Below are positions 16,488-25,181 of a stretch of 64,000 nucleotides of DNA, one piece after another. Within the stretch, counting starts at the first letter, position 1; each line of letters begins with the position of its first letter. Position numbers and translations under genes: made by a program. The notes under the pieces are model-generated. The model ran no database searches. It worked only from the letters and a program-made list of their open reading frames with translations, and was not told the DNA's origin. Location: contig NZ_JAMXFC010000036.1 of NCBI RefSeq assembly GCF_025370755.1, positions 3,132-67,131 on the forward strand, read 5' to 3'. This DNA is from Laspinema sp. D2d. Lineage in GTDB: Bacteria; Cyanobacteriota; Cyanobacteriia; Cyanobacteriales; Laspinemataceae.

Positions 16488-17528
16488 CTATAAACTGAGA
16501 TTATGGATGAGGTCGCGTTCTTCTTTCAGGCGATCAATGGTGGTCCAGATGTCTTGAAGGAGGGGGTCGAGTCCTAGGCGGGAGACGGCGGAGATTTGAA
16601 AGATGGGGGTAGTGGACTGGGAGAGTTCACTTAAGCGATTGGCGATCGCCTCGATTTCTTCTTCCGTGCGATCGCAAGCGTCCATCTTGTTTAGCGCCAC
16701 AATTTGCGGGCGATTCAGCAAATCCCGTCCATAGGCGGCCAACTCTTGCTGAATCATCTCATAGTCTTCAATCGGATCCGGTGCTGTAATATCGACTAAA
16801 TGCAACAACACCCGGGTGCGTTCGATATGGCGTAAGAATTCATGGCCCAAACCGGCCCCCAGATGGGCCCCTTCAATTAATCCGGGAATATCCGCGAATA
16901 CAGTACCATCTCCACTGGGTTTTCTGACGACTCCTAAGTTAGGTACTAAGGTCGTAAAGGGATAATCGGCAATTTTGGGACGGGAAGCAGAGAGGGCGGA
17001 GATGAGGGTAGATTTGCCTGCATTGGGTTTCCCGACAATGCCGACTTCAGCCAGGAGTTTCAGTTCTAGGCGGAGGAACCTCTCTTCTCCTTCCAATCCG
17101 GGTAAGGCATATTCGGGGGCACGGTTGCTGTTGCTGAGGAAATGTTTATTGCCGAGTCCGCCTTTTCCGCCTGCTGCAACGACTAAAGTTTGCTCAGGTT
17201 CGATCAGGTCCCCGATGACTTCTTCCGTGTTCGCGTCATAAACCATTGTACCGACGGGGACTTGAACGATGCGATCGCCTCCAGAAGCCCCAGTCCGATT
17301 ATTGGGTCCGCCTCGTTGTCCGTTTTCTCCTTCAATTCGGCGGTTGTATCTAAAATCTAAAAGGGTTTGCAGATGTTCCACTGCCTTAAGAATGACTGAC
17401 CCCCCTTTGCCGCCATTGCCGCCAGCAGGGCCACCCGCCGGGACATATTTTTCCCGGCGGAAAGCGACGATGCCATCACCACCCTTGCCTCCGGCGACTT
17501 CTATTTCTACGCGATCGATGAATTGCAT
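16488..17528 (-). CDS. obg: Obg/CgtA GTPase
   Basis: A 346-residue protein with a glycine-rich N-terminal Obg fold (1-158, many GG turns such as GGKGGDG and [12 protein letters not shown]) and a GTPase domain: G1 GKPNAGKST (166-174), switch region with [10 protein letters not shown]3 DIPGLIEG (213-220) and G4 NKMD. It is a conserved essential GTPase acting in 50S ribosome assembly and stress control. There is no long C-terminal OCT domain, normal for cyanobacteria. It stands alone, with a hairpin after its stop. Confidence 0.97.
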   Translation of the reverse strand: MQFIDRVEIEVAGGKGGDGIVAFRREKYVPAGGPAGGNGGKGGSVILKAVEHLQTLLDFRYNRRIEGENGQRGGPNNRTGASGGDRIVQVPVGTMVYDANTEEVIGDLIEPEQTLVVAAGGKGGLGNKHFLSNSNRAPEYALPGLEGEERFLRLELKLLAEVGIVGKPNAGKSTLISALSASRPKIADYPFTTLVPNLGVVRKPSGDGTVFADIPGLIEGAHLGAGLGHEFLRHIERTRVLLHLVDITAPDPIEDYEMIQQELAAYGRDLLNRPQIVALNKMDACDRTEEEIEAIANRLSELSQSTTPIFQISAVSRLGLDPLLQDIWTTIDRLKEERDLIHNLSL

Positions 17529-17619
17529 GATTGTCCTTGGTCCTTTGTTAAAAGTCAGTTCGTTCTATACCCTGAACCCCTCAACAAAGGACTCTGGAGT
17601 CATTGGCGAGTGGTCGGGA

Positions 17620-18339
17620 TTATTGGCAATAGGGGGTAACATCTTCCCCGCATTCATCGGCTAAGTACGATAAAGCGCGGAAGCGTAAACCCACCATTTG
17701 CTCATAAAGCGGATTGATGTGGCACAGGGGGGGAATATGGACCACCTTATTGCCGAACAGATGAATATCTCGTTCAAATGGGCATTGCGGTGGTATCATT
17801 TTGCAGAGAAATCGCGCCAGTCGGGGGTCATGGATTTCCAAATCATCGAGCCAATGACGCACTGGGGAGAGGACATCCCCCTGCTGTTTGGGACCTGGGT
17901 GGAGACCGATTGCGCCTTCCCCCCCGCTGGAGGCAGTCGCCTCGGAATAGTTGAATTCAGAATTTCTTCCATCCCAGAGGGTATGGCGCAGGGCTTCTAA
18001 AACTTTAGAGTTTTGTCCGAGTGCTTGGCAAAACTCATATAATTTTTCCTCTTCACTGGCGGAATAAACTCCATCCGCGATCGCAACCATAACCGCCGTT
18101 CTTAAGAAGTTTTCGGCAATGATCGGTTCGTTGCCTAAAACCGCCGCTAAATCTTGGGGTTTGATGGGTTCGAGTTCACCCAAGCTAATGGAGGGCGCTA
18201 ATTCTTCCTGAGTCAGTTCCGCAATTAAGTCTTGTTCTTCTTGGTCGAAGTGACCATCTGCCCAGGCAATCGTTAATAGTCCCCTCAGCCAGACATAAAC
18301 TTGCTCGGCATTTAGAGGAGATTGAACAACACCAGTCAT
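17620..18339 (-). CDS. TerB-like protein with Mo-dependent-nitrogenase C-terminal (Mo-nitro_C) domain
   Basis: A 239-residue protein. The N-terminal ~125 residues form two acidic helical repeats of the TerB type (TIAWADGHFDQEEQDLIAEL and AVMVAIADGVYSASEEEKLY). The C-terminal ~85 residues (LEIHDPRLARFLCKMIPPQC onward, with HINPLYEQMVGLRFRALSYL) match the cyanobacterial family named Mo-dependent nitrogenase C-terminus, which despite its name is widespread in strains without nitrogenase. No nif gene is present here. Function unknown; cysteines in KMIPPQCPFERD and IPPLCHINP could bind metal (inference). Confidence 0.75.
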   Translation of the reverse strand: MTGVVQSPLNAEQVYVWLRGLLTIAWADGHFDQEEQDLIAELTQEELAPSISLGELEPIKPQDLAAVLGNEPIIAENFLRTAVMVAIADGVYSASEEEKLYEFCQALGQNSKVLEALRHTLWDGRNSEFNYSEATASSGGEGAIGLHPGPKQQGDVLSPVRHWLDDLEIHDPRLARFLCKMIPPQCPFERDIHLFGNKVVHIPPLCHINPLYEQMVGLRFRALSYLADECGEDVTPYCQ

Positions 18340-18446
18340 AAACTGTCAACCTGTTGAGTGTAAGTGCTCAATTCTATGGTAGCTGCTGTTTTTGGGATAG
18401 GGTTGATTCTTTGGCCCATCTCGGGTGATTTTGATCACTAGGGTTG

Positions 18447-18488
18447 ATCAAAAACAATCAGCGGATATCTTTTTGGAGATATCCGCTG
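18447..18488 (-). terminator. Rho-independent terminator after the PSRP-3 gene
   Basis: A perfect 12-base stem (CAGCGGATATCT / AGATATCCGCTG) with a 6-base loop at 18459-18488, followed on the minus strand by ATTGTTTTTG. It lies 25 bases past the stop of the minus-strand gene, an ordinary intrinsic terminator. Confidence 0.85.
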
Positions 18489-18513
18489 CCAGAAGGTTTG
18501 ATAACTCAGGGCT

Positions 18514-18813
18514 TCAGCTGCTACCTGTAAAGGCCACTTCCGGAAATTTGGACTGAGCTTCCATCATTGGCTGCCTTCTGCCTTCTTCTTGCCAGTAATT
18601 AATGACTTCAGTGGCTTTGTTGAGCAACTCTACGCGGTCAGTTTCGGAGATCCAGTGCTTCGCTTCTAACTCATTTTTTAGTTCTTCCCAGGCATCATTC
18701 CGAGGCCAGAAGAAGTAACGGGTTAAAGGGCTGGTTCCCTTACCCACAACTTGATCAACTGCGATCGCGACGTTGTCCTCTAACCAGAGAACTTTTAAAA
18801 TGAACTTTGACAA
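18514..18813 (-). CDS. ycf65: Plastid-type ribosomal protein PSRP-3 / Ycf65
   Basis: A 99-residue protein matching PSRP-3 (cS23) over its whole length: [39 protein letters not shown] and [17 protein letters not shown]. It is a 30S-subunit protein shared by cyanobacteria and chloroplasts. The frame has a stop directly before position 18813, so translation must start at the TTG there. A near-perfect Shine-Dalgarno AAGGAGGTG (minus strand, 18825-18817) sits at the right distance, which settles the start. A strong terminator follows. Confidence 0.93.
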   Translation of the reverse strand: MSKFILKVLWLEDNVAIAVDQVVGKGTSPLTRYFFWPRNDAWEELKNELEAKHWISETDRVELLNKATEVINYWQEEGRRQPMMEAQSKFPEVAFTGSS

Positions 18814-19092
18814 TCACACCTCCTTGAGGTTTGTGTAATCTTCTGGTAATGGTACAACGCTTTATTATAGCGCATCTTTGGGCTACTTGGACGATGTATT
18901 GGAAAAATAAAGGCTCAAATAAAATCTCAATTTTTCCGGGTCCCATTCTTTGGGAATAGGCCAGTTTCTAATTATACCTGATGTTCGACGAAAGGCGATC
19001 GCAATCTTTTTTCTTTTGGGACTACCGATGCTCTAGGGCCTATATTCTGAATAACAGCACTTTAACGCTGTGATTGAGGGGAGTTATTTACG

Positions 19093-19902
19093 ATGGATAC
19101 GACAATGACAACAGTGGCGATCGCTGTTTTTGATATTGATGGAGTGATTCGGGATGTCAGTGGATCTTACCGCAGGGCGATCTCCGATACGGTGGAACAC
19201 TTTACCCAAATGGCTTATCGTCCCTCTTCGGCAGACATTGATAAGCTCAAGTCTGAAGGGGTCTGGAATAATGACTGGGATGCCTCATTTGAGTTAGTTT
19301 GTAGGTACTTTGAGAGTCAGGGTCAAAGTCGCGATCGCCTGTCCTTGGATTACGATACCCTAGTTAAGTTTTTTCAATTTCGCTATCGCGGTCCCGATTC
19401 TAATAACATGACAGGCTACATTTGTCAAGAACCACTATTGGTTAATCCGGCCTATTTAGAGAGTTTGACCCAAGCAGGAATTCCCTGGGGGTTTTTTAGT
19501 GGAGCCATGAGAGCAGAAGCCGCCTATGTCTTAGAAGGGGCACTGGGATTAACGGATCCGGTTGTGATTGCGATGGAAGATGCGCCGGGGAAGCCGGACC
19601 CGACGGGACTTTTTGCCACTTTGAAGCAATTAGAAACTCGATATTCCAGTGCTGAAAATGCCCCGGTGGTGTATGTGGGAGATACAGTGGCGGATTTGTA
19701 CACCGTTACCCAAGCTAAAGAACAGCAGCCCCACCGTACCTGGATTGGGGTGGGGGTTTTACCGCCTCATGTGCAAGAGAGTGAAGAACGAAAGAACGCC
19801 TATATTGCCAGTCTGAAAAAAGCAGGTGCGGCGATCGTTTTAGGAAATGTTAAAGAGTTGACACCGGCCTTGATTGGGGAGTTAGTGAGGGATAATGGAT
19901 GA
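19093..19902 (+). CDS. HAD-superfamily hydrolase (cyanobacterial TIGR01548-type)
   Basis: A 269-residue protein with HAD motif I as VFDIDGVIRD (nucleophile Asp and acid/base Asp), motif II within GIPWGFFSGAM, a lysine in GKPDPTGLF (motif III) and motif IV VVYVGDTVADLY (metal-binding Asp pair). Length and the DIDGVIRDVSGSYRRAI opening match the cyanobacterial HAD-IA subfamily of unknown substrate. It might start at the second Met (position 5). It is monocistronic and followed by a minisatellite. Confidence 0.85.
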   Translation: MDTTMTTVAIAVFDIDGVIRDVSGSYRRAISDTVEHFTQMAYRPSSADIDKLKSEGVWNNDWDASFELVCRYFESQGQSRDRLSLDYDTLVKFFQFRYRGPDSNNMTGYICQEPLLVNPAYLESLTQAGIPWGFFSGAMRAEAAYVLEGALGLTDPVVIAMEDAPGKPDPTGLFATLKQLETRYSSAENAPVVYVGDTVADLYTVTQAKEQQPHRTWIGVGVLPPHVQESEERKNAYIASLKKAGAAIVLGNVKELTPALIGELVRDNG

Positions 19903-19933
19903 AGTATCTAGGGTGATTGTAAAGACTGGGAGG

Positions 19934-20066
19934 GGATAACAACTGAAGTCGGGACGTTAAACATCCCCCCCATCCCCCCCATCCCCCCCATCCTCCCCAT
20001 CTCCCCCATCTCCCCCATCTCCCCCATCCTCCCCATCTCCCCCATCCTCCCCATCTCCCCCATCCC
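19934..20066 (+). repeat. CGACTGAAGTCG-type motif plus 9-bp C-rich minisatellite
   Basis: The motif variant AACAACTGAAGTCGGGACGTT (minus its last base within one run of 20) at about 19939-19958 is followed from 19962 to 20065 by about 11-12 units of nine bases, alternating CATCCCCCC, CATCCTCCC and CATCTCCCC. It lies between two convergent genes and ends at the stop of the TPR gene. The G-rich strand could form G-quadruplexes. Confidence 0.85.
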
Positions 20067-20067
20067 C

Positions 20068-20931
20068 TCACTCAATCTTAAGAAACTTCTCCAGGGCACT
20101 AACCATTGCCGGGGGCCAGCGGCGGGTGTGGGCAACCCAGTCTAAATCTTTGTAGCGGGTGTCTAAACCGACGGCGGCAACCCAATTGCTTTCGGCTTCG
20201 CCGCGATGTCCTTGGGTCCAGAGGGCGGCGGTGAGGGCGGCGCGCATATCGGCAAATTTGGGATATTTGCGGAGGATATTCTTCATCGACTTGATCGCGG
20301 CTGCTTCTTCCCCGGTTTGATAGAGGGCGAGGGTGTAATTGGCGCGGGCGAAGGCGTAGTCTGGGACGAGTTCACTGGCTTTTTGATAGTTGGTAATAGC
20401 TTCATCCCAGTTTCCTCGTCCCGCTTCGGCATTGCCGCGATTATTGTAGGCGGCAGGGTCTTCGGGGTCGAGTTCGAGGACATGATTGTAATCCGAGATC
20501 GCATCGTCCCAGCGTTTTAACCCTTCATAGGCAGTACCGCGATTGAGGTAGGGGTCGGGAGCCTCCGGTGCAAGTGCGATCGCCTGATTATAGTCTGCGA
20601 TCGCTTCTTCCAGTTTGTTCAAACTCACCTTGATATTGCCGCGATTACTCCAGGCAGCGGCATTATCGGGCACCTGTTCTAAAAACTGAGTCCAGTATTT
20701 TTCCGCCCCCTCTAAATCCCCGGCATTCATCGCCGCAAAGGCTTGAGTTCCGAGTTCTTCCAGTTGTAAAATCGCTTCGGTCCCCAGTCCTCGGGTTTCG
20801 ACTTCCTCTGATTGGGCATAAGCTGGGGTGAGGGTTCCCATCCAAGTAAATAAACAGACTAAACAGAGCAATACAATTCTGATTACCTGCCGTTTCCAAG
20901 GGTTGGCTGTTGTTCTCAATCGTTTCTCCAT
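20068..20931 (-). CDS. TPR protein with signal peptide (probably lumenal or periplasmic)
   Basis: From the ATG at 20931 the product is 287 residues. It has a basic N-terminus, a hydrophobic segment (RIVLLCLVCLFTWMGTL) and a cleavage site AYA-QSEE. The frame extends further upstream but would overlap ruvB and bury the signal peptide, so I prefer this start. Residues ~45-225 contain about five TPR units (AAAWSNRGNIKVSLNKLEEA, PDPYLNRGTAYEGLKRWDDA, PAAYNNRGNAEAGRGNWDEA and so on). TPR arrays bind proteins; similar lumenal TPR proteins exist in plants and cyanobacteria, and their roles vary. It may be co-transcribed with ruvB, 72 bases upstream. Confidence 0.82.
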   Translation of the reverse strand: MEKRLRTTANPWKRQVIRIVLLCLVCLFTWMGTLTPAYAQSEEVETRGLGTEAILQLEELGTQAFAAMNAGDLEGAEKYWTQFLEQVPDNAAAWSNRGNIKVSLNKLEEAIADYNQAIALAPEAPDPYLNRGTAYEGLKRWDDAISDYNHVLELDPEDPAAYNNRGNAEAGRGNWDEAITNYQKASELVPDYAFARANYTLALYQTGEEAAAIKSMKNILRKYPKFADMRAALTAALWTQGHRGEAESNWVAAVGLDTRYKDLDWVAHTRRWPPAMVSALEKFLKIE

Positions 20932-21002
20932 TGGGTATTTTTTAAAAAAATTAGATTGATAGGGGATGTTAAATCCTGCTTGGGAATCGGACCAATAAAA
21001 CC

Positions 21003-22115
21003 CTAAATCTTCAAGGACAATTGTTCTGGGGGTGGGTTGTAACCAAAATGCCGCCAAGCGGCTGGGGTGGCAGTTCTGCCGCGATGGGTGCGATTCAAAT
21101 AGCCGATTTGTAATAGATAAGGCTCATAAACCTCCTCAATGGTTTGAGAATCCTCTCCGGCTGCGGCTGCGAGGGTTTCTAATCCCACTGGGCCGCCATT
21201 GAAGTTTTCAATCAACATTTTTAATAAGCGTTGGTCGGTCCAGTCCAGGCCGATCGGGTCTACGTTAAATAATTCTAAGGCTTGATTGGCGACGTAGGCG
21301 TTAATCTCTCCGCATTCCTTGACTTGGGCATAGTCGCGGACTCGTTTAAGCAGGCGGTTAGCGATGCGGGGAGTACCCCTAGAACGACGGGCAATTTCTT
21401 CGCATCCATCAGGGGTGATGGGGGTTTGCAGGAGTTCGGCAGTCCGTTGGACGATCGCCGTGAGTTCATCTACCTCGTAGAAGCGCAATCGTTGAATCAA
21501 TCCAAAGCGATCGCGCAGGGGGGACGAGAGATTGCCTATGCGGGTGGTGGCTCCCACCAGGGTAAACCGTTGTAGGGGAATACTGCGAGTTCTGGCCCCT
21601 TGTCCTTTGCCGATGGTAATATCAACACGAAAATCTTCCAATGCCGGATAGAGAATTTCTTCACTCATCCGACTGAGGCGGTGAATTTCATCGATGAACA
21701 GCACATCCCCCGGTTGCAGATTCACCAGTAACCCGACGATATCTCGGGGGCGTTCTAAAGCAGGGGCTGAAGTGATTTTACAGCCTACTTTCATTTCACT
21801 GGATAAAATCAAAGCCATTGTGGTTTTACCCAAACCTGGGGGACCATAGAGCAATAAATGATCCAGGGCTTCCGATCGCGATTGGGCCGCTTTGATGGCA
21901 ATATCCAAGACTTCTTTGAGGTCTTTTTGTCCGATATAATCAGCCAATCGGTGGGGGCGAATGCTTTCTTCCTGCTGAATATTGGTTTGTTCTTCTGGGG
22001 TGGCTTGGGGTTCGAGGAGTCCAGGGTTGGAGCTAGTGTAGGTTGCACCTTGTTCAGCAGTTTTGCGCTCTTTCTTCGGTGGATCGGTGGGGTTATGGGA
22101 AGAGATGATTGCCAT
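21003..22115 (-). CDS. ruvB: Holliday junction branch-migration helicase RuvB
   Basis: A 370-residue AAA+ ATPase. It has Walker [10 protein letters not shown] (91-99), Walker [12 protein letters not shown], sensor [18 protein letters not shown], and a C-terminal winged helix ([33 protein letters not shown]). RuvB drives branch migration with RuvA. The N-terminal ~50 residues before [13 protein letters not shown] are longer than in E. coli, as is usual in cyanobacteria. Confidence 0.98.
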   Translation of the reverse strand: MAIISSHNPTDPPKKERKTAEQGATYTSSNPGLLEPQATPEEQTNIQQEESIRPHRLADYIGQKDLKEVLDIAIKAAQSRSEALDHLLLYGPPGLGKTTMALILSSEMKVGCKITSAPALERPRDIVGLLVNLQPGDVLFIDEIHRLSRMSEEILYPALEDFRVDITIGKGQGARTRSIPLQRFTLVGATTRIGNLSSPLRDRFGLIQRLRFYEVDELTAIVQRTAELLQTPITPDGCEEIARRSRGTPRIANRLLKRVRDYAQVKECGEINAYVANQALELFNVDPIGLDWTDQRLLKMLIENFNGGPVGLETLAAAAGEDSQTIEEVYEPYLLQIGYLNRTHRGRTATPAAWRHFGYNPPPEQLSLKI

Positions 22116-22216
22116 GAGTGCCTTTGTTCGTAGACAATAGTGCGAATGCGAATGGTGCGAAGCGCCATTTTTAGGAAGGATGCTCCAACGGATTTAAACC
22201 GGCTATTTTATGACTT

Positions 22217-22753
22217 ATGACTAATTTATCTTCTTTAACCGTACCGGATTCGGTCAGCTTCGCGGATGCGATCGCCTTGACTCAATCGTTCCTAGAGCAA
22301 ATGGCGACAGGGGCGCTTTCAGAAGCTGAGATTGCTAGGGTCACTGAACATTTGGTGCGAACTGAAAATGGGGCGCGGGGGTTTTTCGTGACCTATTTGA
22401 GTGATGAGGGGACTTTGGCCGATCGCCCCTCTCCAGGAATTTACCAGGGATTAGGGTCCTCTGAGGAGATTGTCTCAGAATTGATGGTGAAAAATCTTGC
22501 TATGTCTTCGGCAATGGTGATTGCTCACCGCCGTTCGGGGGATGAGACAACGGCTCAAGGATCTGAGCGAGTGCGCGATCGCAGTACGGTGATCATTCAA
22601 ACTCTAGCCTTGCCGACGATGCAAGCTAAGATTGCATCGCTGTTAGAAACTATCCGCACTGGAACGGGAAGTTATCAGTCATTTTTAGAACGCTGGAAAT
22701 ACGACGCCGAACAAAAAGCGGCGATCGCCACCGCCTTGCAAGCTGTTATCTAG
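22217..22753 (+). CDS. Conserved hypothetical protein
   Basis: A 178-residue soluble, mostly helical protein, no signal peptide or membrane segment. It has an N-terminal EF-hand-free acidic helix region (LTQSFLEQMATGALSEAEIA), a GARGFFVTYLSDEG stretch and a C-terminal helix (YQSFLERWKYDAEQKAAIA). I do not recognise a family. It reads into the methyltransferase gene with an 18-base gap and is probably co-transcribed with it. Confidence 0.65.
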   Translation: MTNLSSLTVPDSVSFADAIALTQSFLEQMATGALSEAEIARVTEHLVRTENGARGFFVTYLSDEGTLADRPSPGIYQGLGSSEEIVSELMVKNLAMSSAMVIAHRRSGDETTAQGSERVRDRSTVIIQTLALPTMQAKIASLLETIRTGTGSYQSFLERWKYDAEQKAAIATALQAVI

Positions 22754-22771
22754 GAAAAAGCACTACTGTTG

Positions 22772-23851
22772 ATGAAATTAACCGACATTTACCCCACTCG
22801 GGGCTATCTGGACCGCGCTGTGATCGTGAAAGATGAGTTGATCCTGCAAGGATGGGTGGCCCCGACTCAAGGCGATCGCCTCGTAGACCAATTTCAAGTG
22901 ACCTTGGGTCCTTGGCAATTGACGGATTTAAACTGCACCCTGGGGATGCCTTCAGAGGATGTCAAAAAGGTTTATCCGGACTTAAAAGGGGCTGCCCAAG
23001 CTCGGTTTGAGATTCGCGCTACCCTGACTCCAGAACAGCAACAGCAACAGCAGGATGTTTTGATTACGGCAACTCCCTTGGTCAATGGGGAAGCCGGGAC
23101 CATGCTGCTGACGCTGATAGAGCCCACCCTACCTCTGCCGCCCGAGGAGTATATTCAATATATTGGGGGCGGTTTTACGAATATTGGCTTAGAGTTTTTA
23201 GGCTATTTCATCCAACGGGGTGGGCTACAACCGAGCGATCGCGTCTTGGATGTGGGCTGTGGAATTGGTCGGATGGCCTACACTTTGGCCTATTATCTGA
23301 ATGCTCAAGGCAGTTATGAAGGGTTTGATATTCATAAACCCCTGATTGAGGTGGCGGCGGAAACTTTTGGCGATCGCTGTCGGAACTTTCGCTTTGAACA
23401 CGCGGATATCTACAACCCGATGTACAACCCGGAAGGTCCTGTACAAGCGGCAGAGTATCGCTTTCCCTATCCCAATGACCGCTTTAATTTTGTGTTTTTG
23501 ACCTCGGTGTTCACCCACATGAGAGCCCCCGAGGTTCGTCAGTATCTCCAAGAGATTCACCGGGTGATGAAACCGGGGAGTTACTGTGTGATTACCTGCT
23601 TTTTGCTCAATCCGGAGTCAGAATCTTATATTCGCCGTGGCAAAAGCTCCCAGAATATCGTTCATAAATTGGAAGAGTGTTTTACCAGTACCCCAGAGGT
23701 CCCGGAAGAGGCGATCGGGTTTAAGGAACCCCTGCTATTAGAGTGGATCTCTAAAACAGGATTTAGTCTCGTCGGCAAATATTATGGCGGATGGTGTGGC
23801 CGCCCGTATCTGACGAGCTATCAGGATATACTGGTTTTGCAAAAAGACTAA
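22772..23851 (+). CDS. Class I SAM-dependent methyltransferase with N-terminal accessory domain
   Basis: A 359-residue protein (ATG 22772, AGGAAA upstream). Residues ~1-120 are an unassigned beta-rich domain. The methyltransferase core follows: motif I VLDVGCGIGRMAYTLA, acidic post-I loop EGFDIHKP, motif IV NFVFLTSVFTHM, then MKPGSYCVITCF. The fold transfers a methyl from SAM; the substrate is likely a glycan given the exporter, glycosyltransferase and sulfotransferase genes downstream (inference). It is the first recognisable gene of the surface-glycan cluster. Confidence 0.85.
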   Translation: MKLTDIYPTRGYLDRAVIVKDELILQGWVAPTQGDRLVDQFQVTLGPWQLTDLNCTLGMPSEDVKKVYPDLKGAAQARFEIRATLTPEQQQQQQDVLITATPLVNGEAGTMLLTLIEPTLPLPPEEYIQYIGGGFTNIGLEFLGYFIQRGGLQPSDRVLDVGCGIGRMAYTLAYYLNAQGSYEGFDIHKPLIEVAAETFGDRCRNFRFEHADIYNPMYNPEGPVQAAEYRFPYPNDRFNFVFLTSVFTHMRAPEVRQYLQEIHRVMKPGSYCVITCFLLNPESESYIRRGKSSQNIVHKLEECFTSTPEVPEEAIGFKEPLLLEWISKTGFSLVGKYYGGWCGRPYLTSYQDILVLQKD

Positions 23852-24090
23852 GAAAATATGCTTATAACTTTCCCCGTTAGACTATTCTGACTGGGGATTG
23901 GTTATCCTAACCTCTAAGCGCGATCGCCATTCCAAGGGGAAACCCTCCAAAGGGCGATCGGCCCTAGGTCCAGTCAATTCCCGGCTCATGGTATTCAGAT
24001 GATCCTCCCTAGGAGCGATCGCCTGAGCGTGGCACGAGTCATCGCACCCATGTAGCCCCCTATCTGTAGTTGTGGGTGAGGACGTGAAAA

Positions 24091-24948
24091 TTGGTCAGAA
24101 CAATCAAAGGAGCCTTTCGCAAGGCAAACTCCATTTCCCAAAGGTCACTGCTCGATGAACAACTGTTAATCAAGCTCAACCTGCTCAAAACCCTCGTTCA
24201 ACGAGACTTAGCCGCTCGTTATAAAGGGTCCGTTTTGGGCAATTTATGGCCGTTACTCAATCAGCTTTCCCAACTGCTGATTTACACCTATGTCTTCTCT
24301 GTTATCTTAAAGGTCAAGCTTCCGGCCAATAACTTACCGGAAAATAGCTTTACCTTTGGGTTATGGTTGTTTGCCGGATTGGTTCCCTGGATTGCTTTTA
24401 CCAGTGGCTTTATGCAAGCGGCCAATGTAGTCGTGGGACAACCCAATCTAGTCAAAAAAGTGGTTTTCCCCCTGAGTTTACTGCCCTTAGTCCCGGTCCT
24501 ATCAGCCTTTATTGAAAGCACCTTCGGACTGATGGCCTTAATTTTCATGTTAGCAATTTCTTCCGATACCTTACATCCCACCCTGTTCCTCCTCCCCTTG
24601 GTGTGGATGACCCAACTCTTATTTACCGCTGGATTGGGATATTTAACCTCGGGATTCACCGTGTTTTTGAGAGACATACCCCAAACCTTAATTGTACTCG
24701 TAAATTTGTGGTTTTATTTGACTCCAATTTGCTATCCAGCGACGGTGATTCCTGAACAATGGCGGGAGTTAGTATTTTGGCTCAATCCAATGGCGGCGAT
24801 CGCTGAAACCTATCGAGATATCGTCCTCGTGGGTGAAATCAACCATCCCGGAGAATGGGCCGTTGCCTCCCTCATTTCTCTCATCATTTTTGGCCTCGGT
24901 TTATGGTCCTACCGGCGCTTACGCCCCGCCTTTGCTGATGTCATCTAA
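24091..24948 (+). CDS. ABC-2 type polysaccharide export permease (Wzm-like)
   Basis: A 285-residue membrane protein with about six hydrophobic helices and the typical opening of O-antigen/teichoic exporters (LLKTLVQRDLAARYKGSVLG, then NLWPLLNQLSQLLIYTYVFS) and the late PICYPATVIPEQWR loop. With the ATP-binding subunit at 25182 it forms an exporter of lipid-linked or capped polysaccharide across the inner membrane. The frame has no early ATG, so the TTG at 24091 is the best start. The partner gene is 233 bases downstream, separated by repeats rather than directly adjacent. Confidence 0.9.
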   Translation: MVRTIKGAFRKANSISQRSLLDEQLLIKLNLLKTLVQRDLAARYKGSVLGNLWPLLNQLSQLLIYTYVFSVILKVKLPANNLPENSFTFGLWLFAGLVPWIAFTSGFMQAANVVVGQPNLVKKVVFPLSLLPLVPVLSAFIESTFGLMALIFMLAISSDTLHPTLFLLPLVWMTQLLFTAGLGYLTSGFTVFLRDIPQTLIVLVNLWFYLTPICYPATVIPEQWRELVFWLNPMAAIAETYRDIVLVGEINHPGEWAVASLISLIIFGLGLWSYRRLRPAFADVI

Positions 24949-25181
24949 ATTAAGAATTAAGAATAAAGGATGAAGCATGAAGGATGAAGGATGAAGGATG
25001 AAGCATGGGGGAGATAACGACTGAAGTCGTTACTACAAACTGTTTTTACTAATTTCTCTCCCCCATCCTCCCCATCCCCCCCATCCTCCCCATCCTCCCC
25101 ATCTCCCCCATCCTCCCCATCTCCCCCATCCTCCCTATCTCCTCCACAAATTAACAGGCCGTTTCATACACCAGTAAACTC
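24949..25181 (+). repeat. Repeat-filled spacer between exporter subunits
   Basis: The spacer starts with a tandem of GAAGGAT-type heptamers (about 24967-25003). A copy of the ACGACTGAAGTCGTTACTAC motif (25017-25036) follows, then a 9-bp C-rich minisatellite (CATCCTCCC / CATCTCCCC units, about 25055-25146). Such arrays are not expected inside a tight operon and may affect readthrough to the ATPase gene. Confidence 0.8.

Noticed and set aside
17620-18339. Nitrogenase component
   Set aside because: The domain is called Mo-dependent nitrogenase C-terminus in databases, but there are no nitrogenase cofactor ligands and no nif genes nearby.
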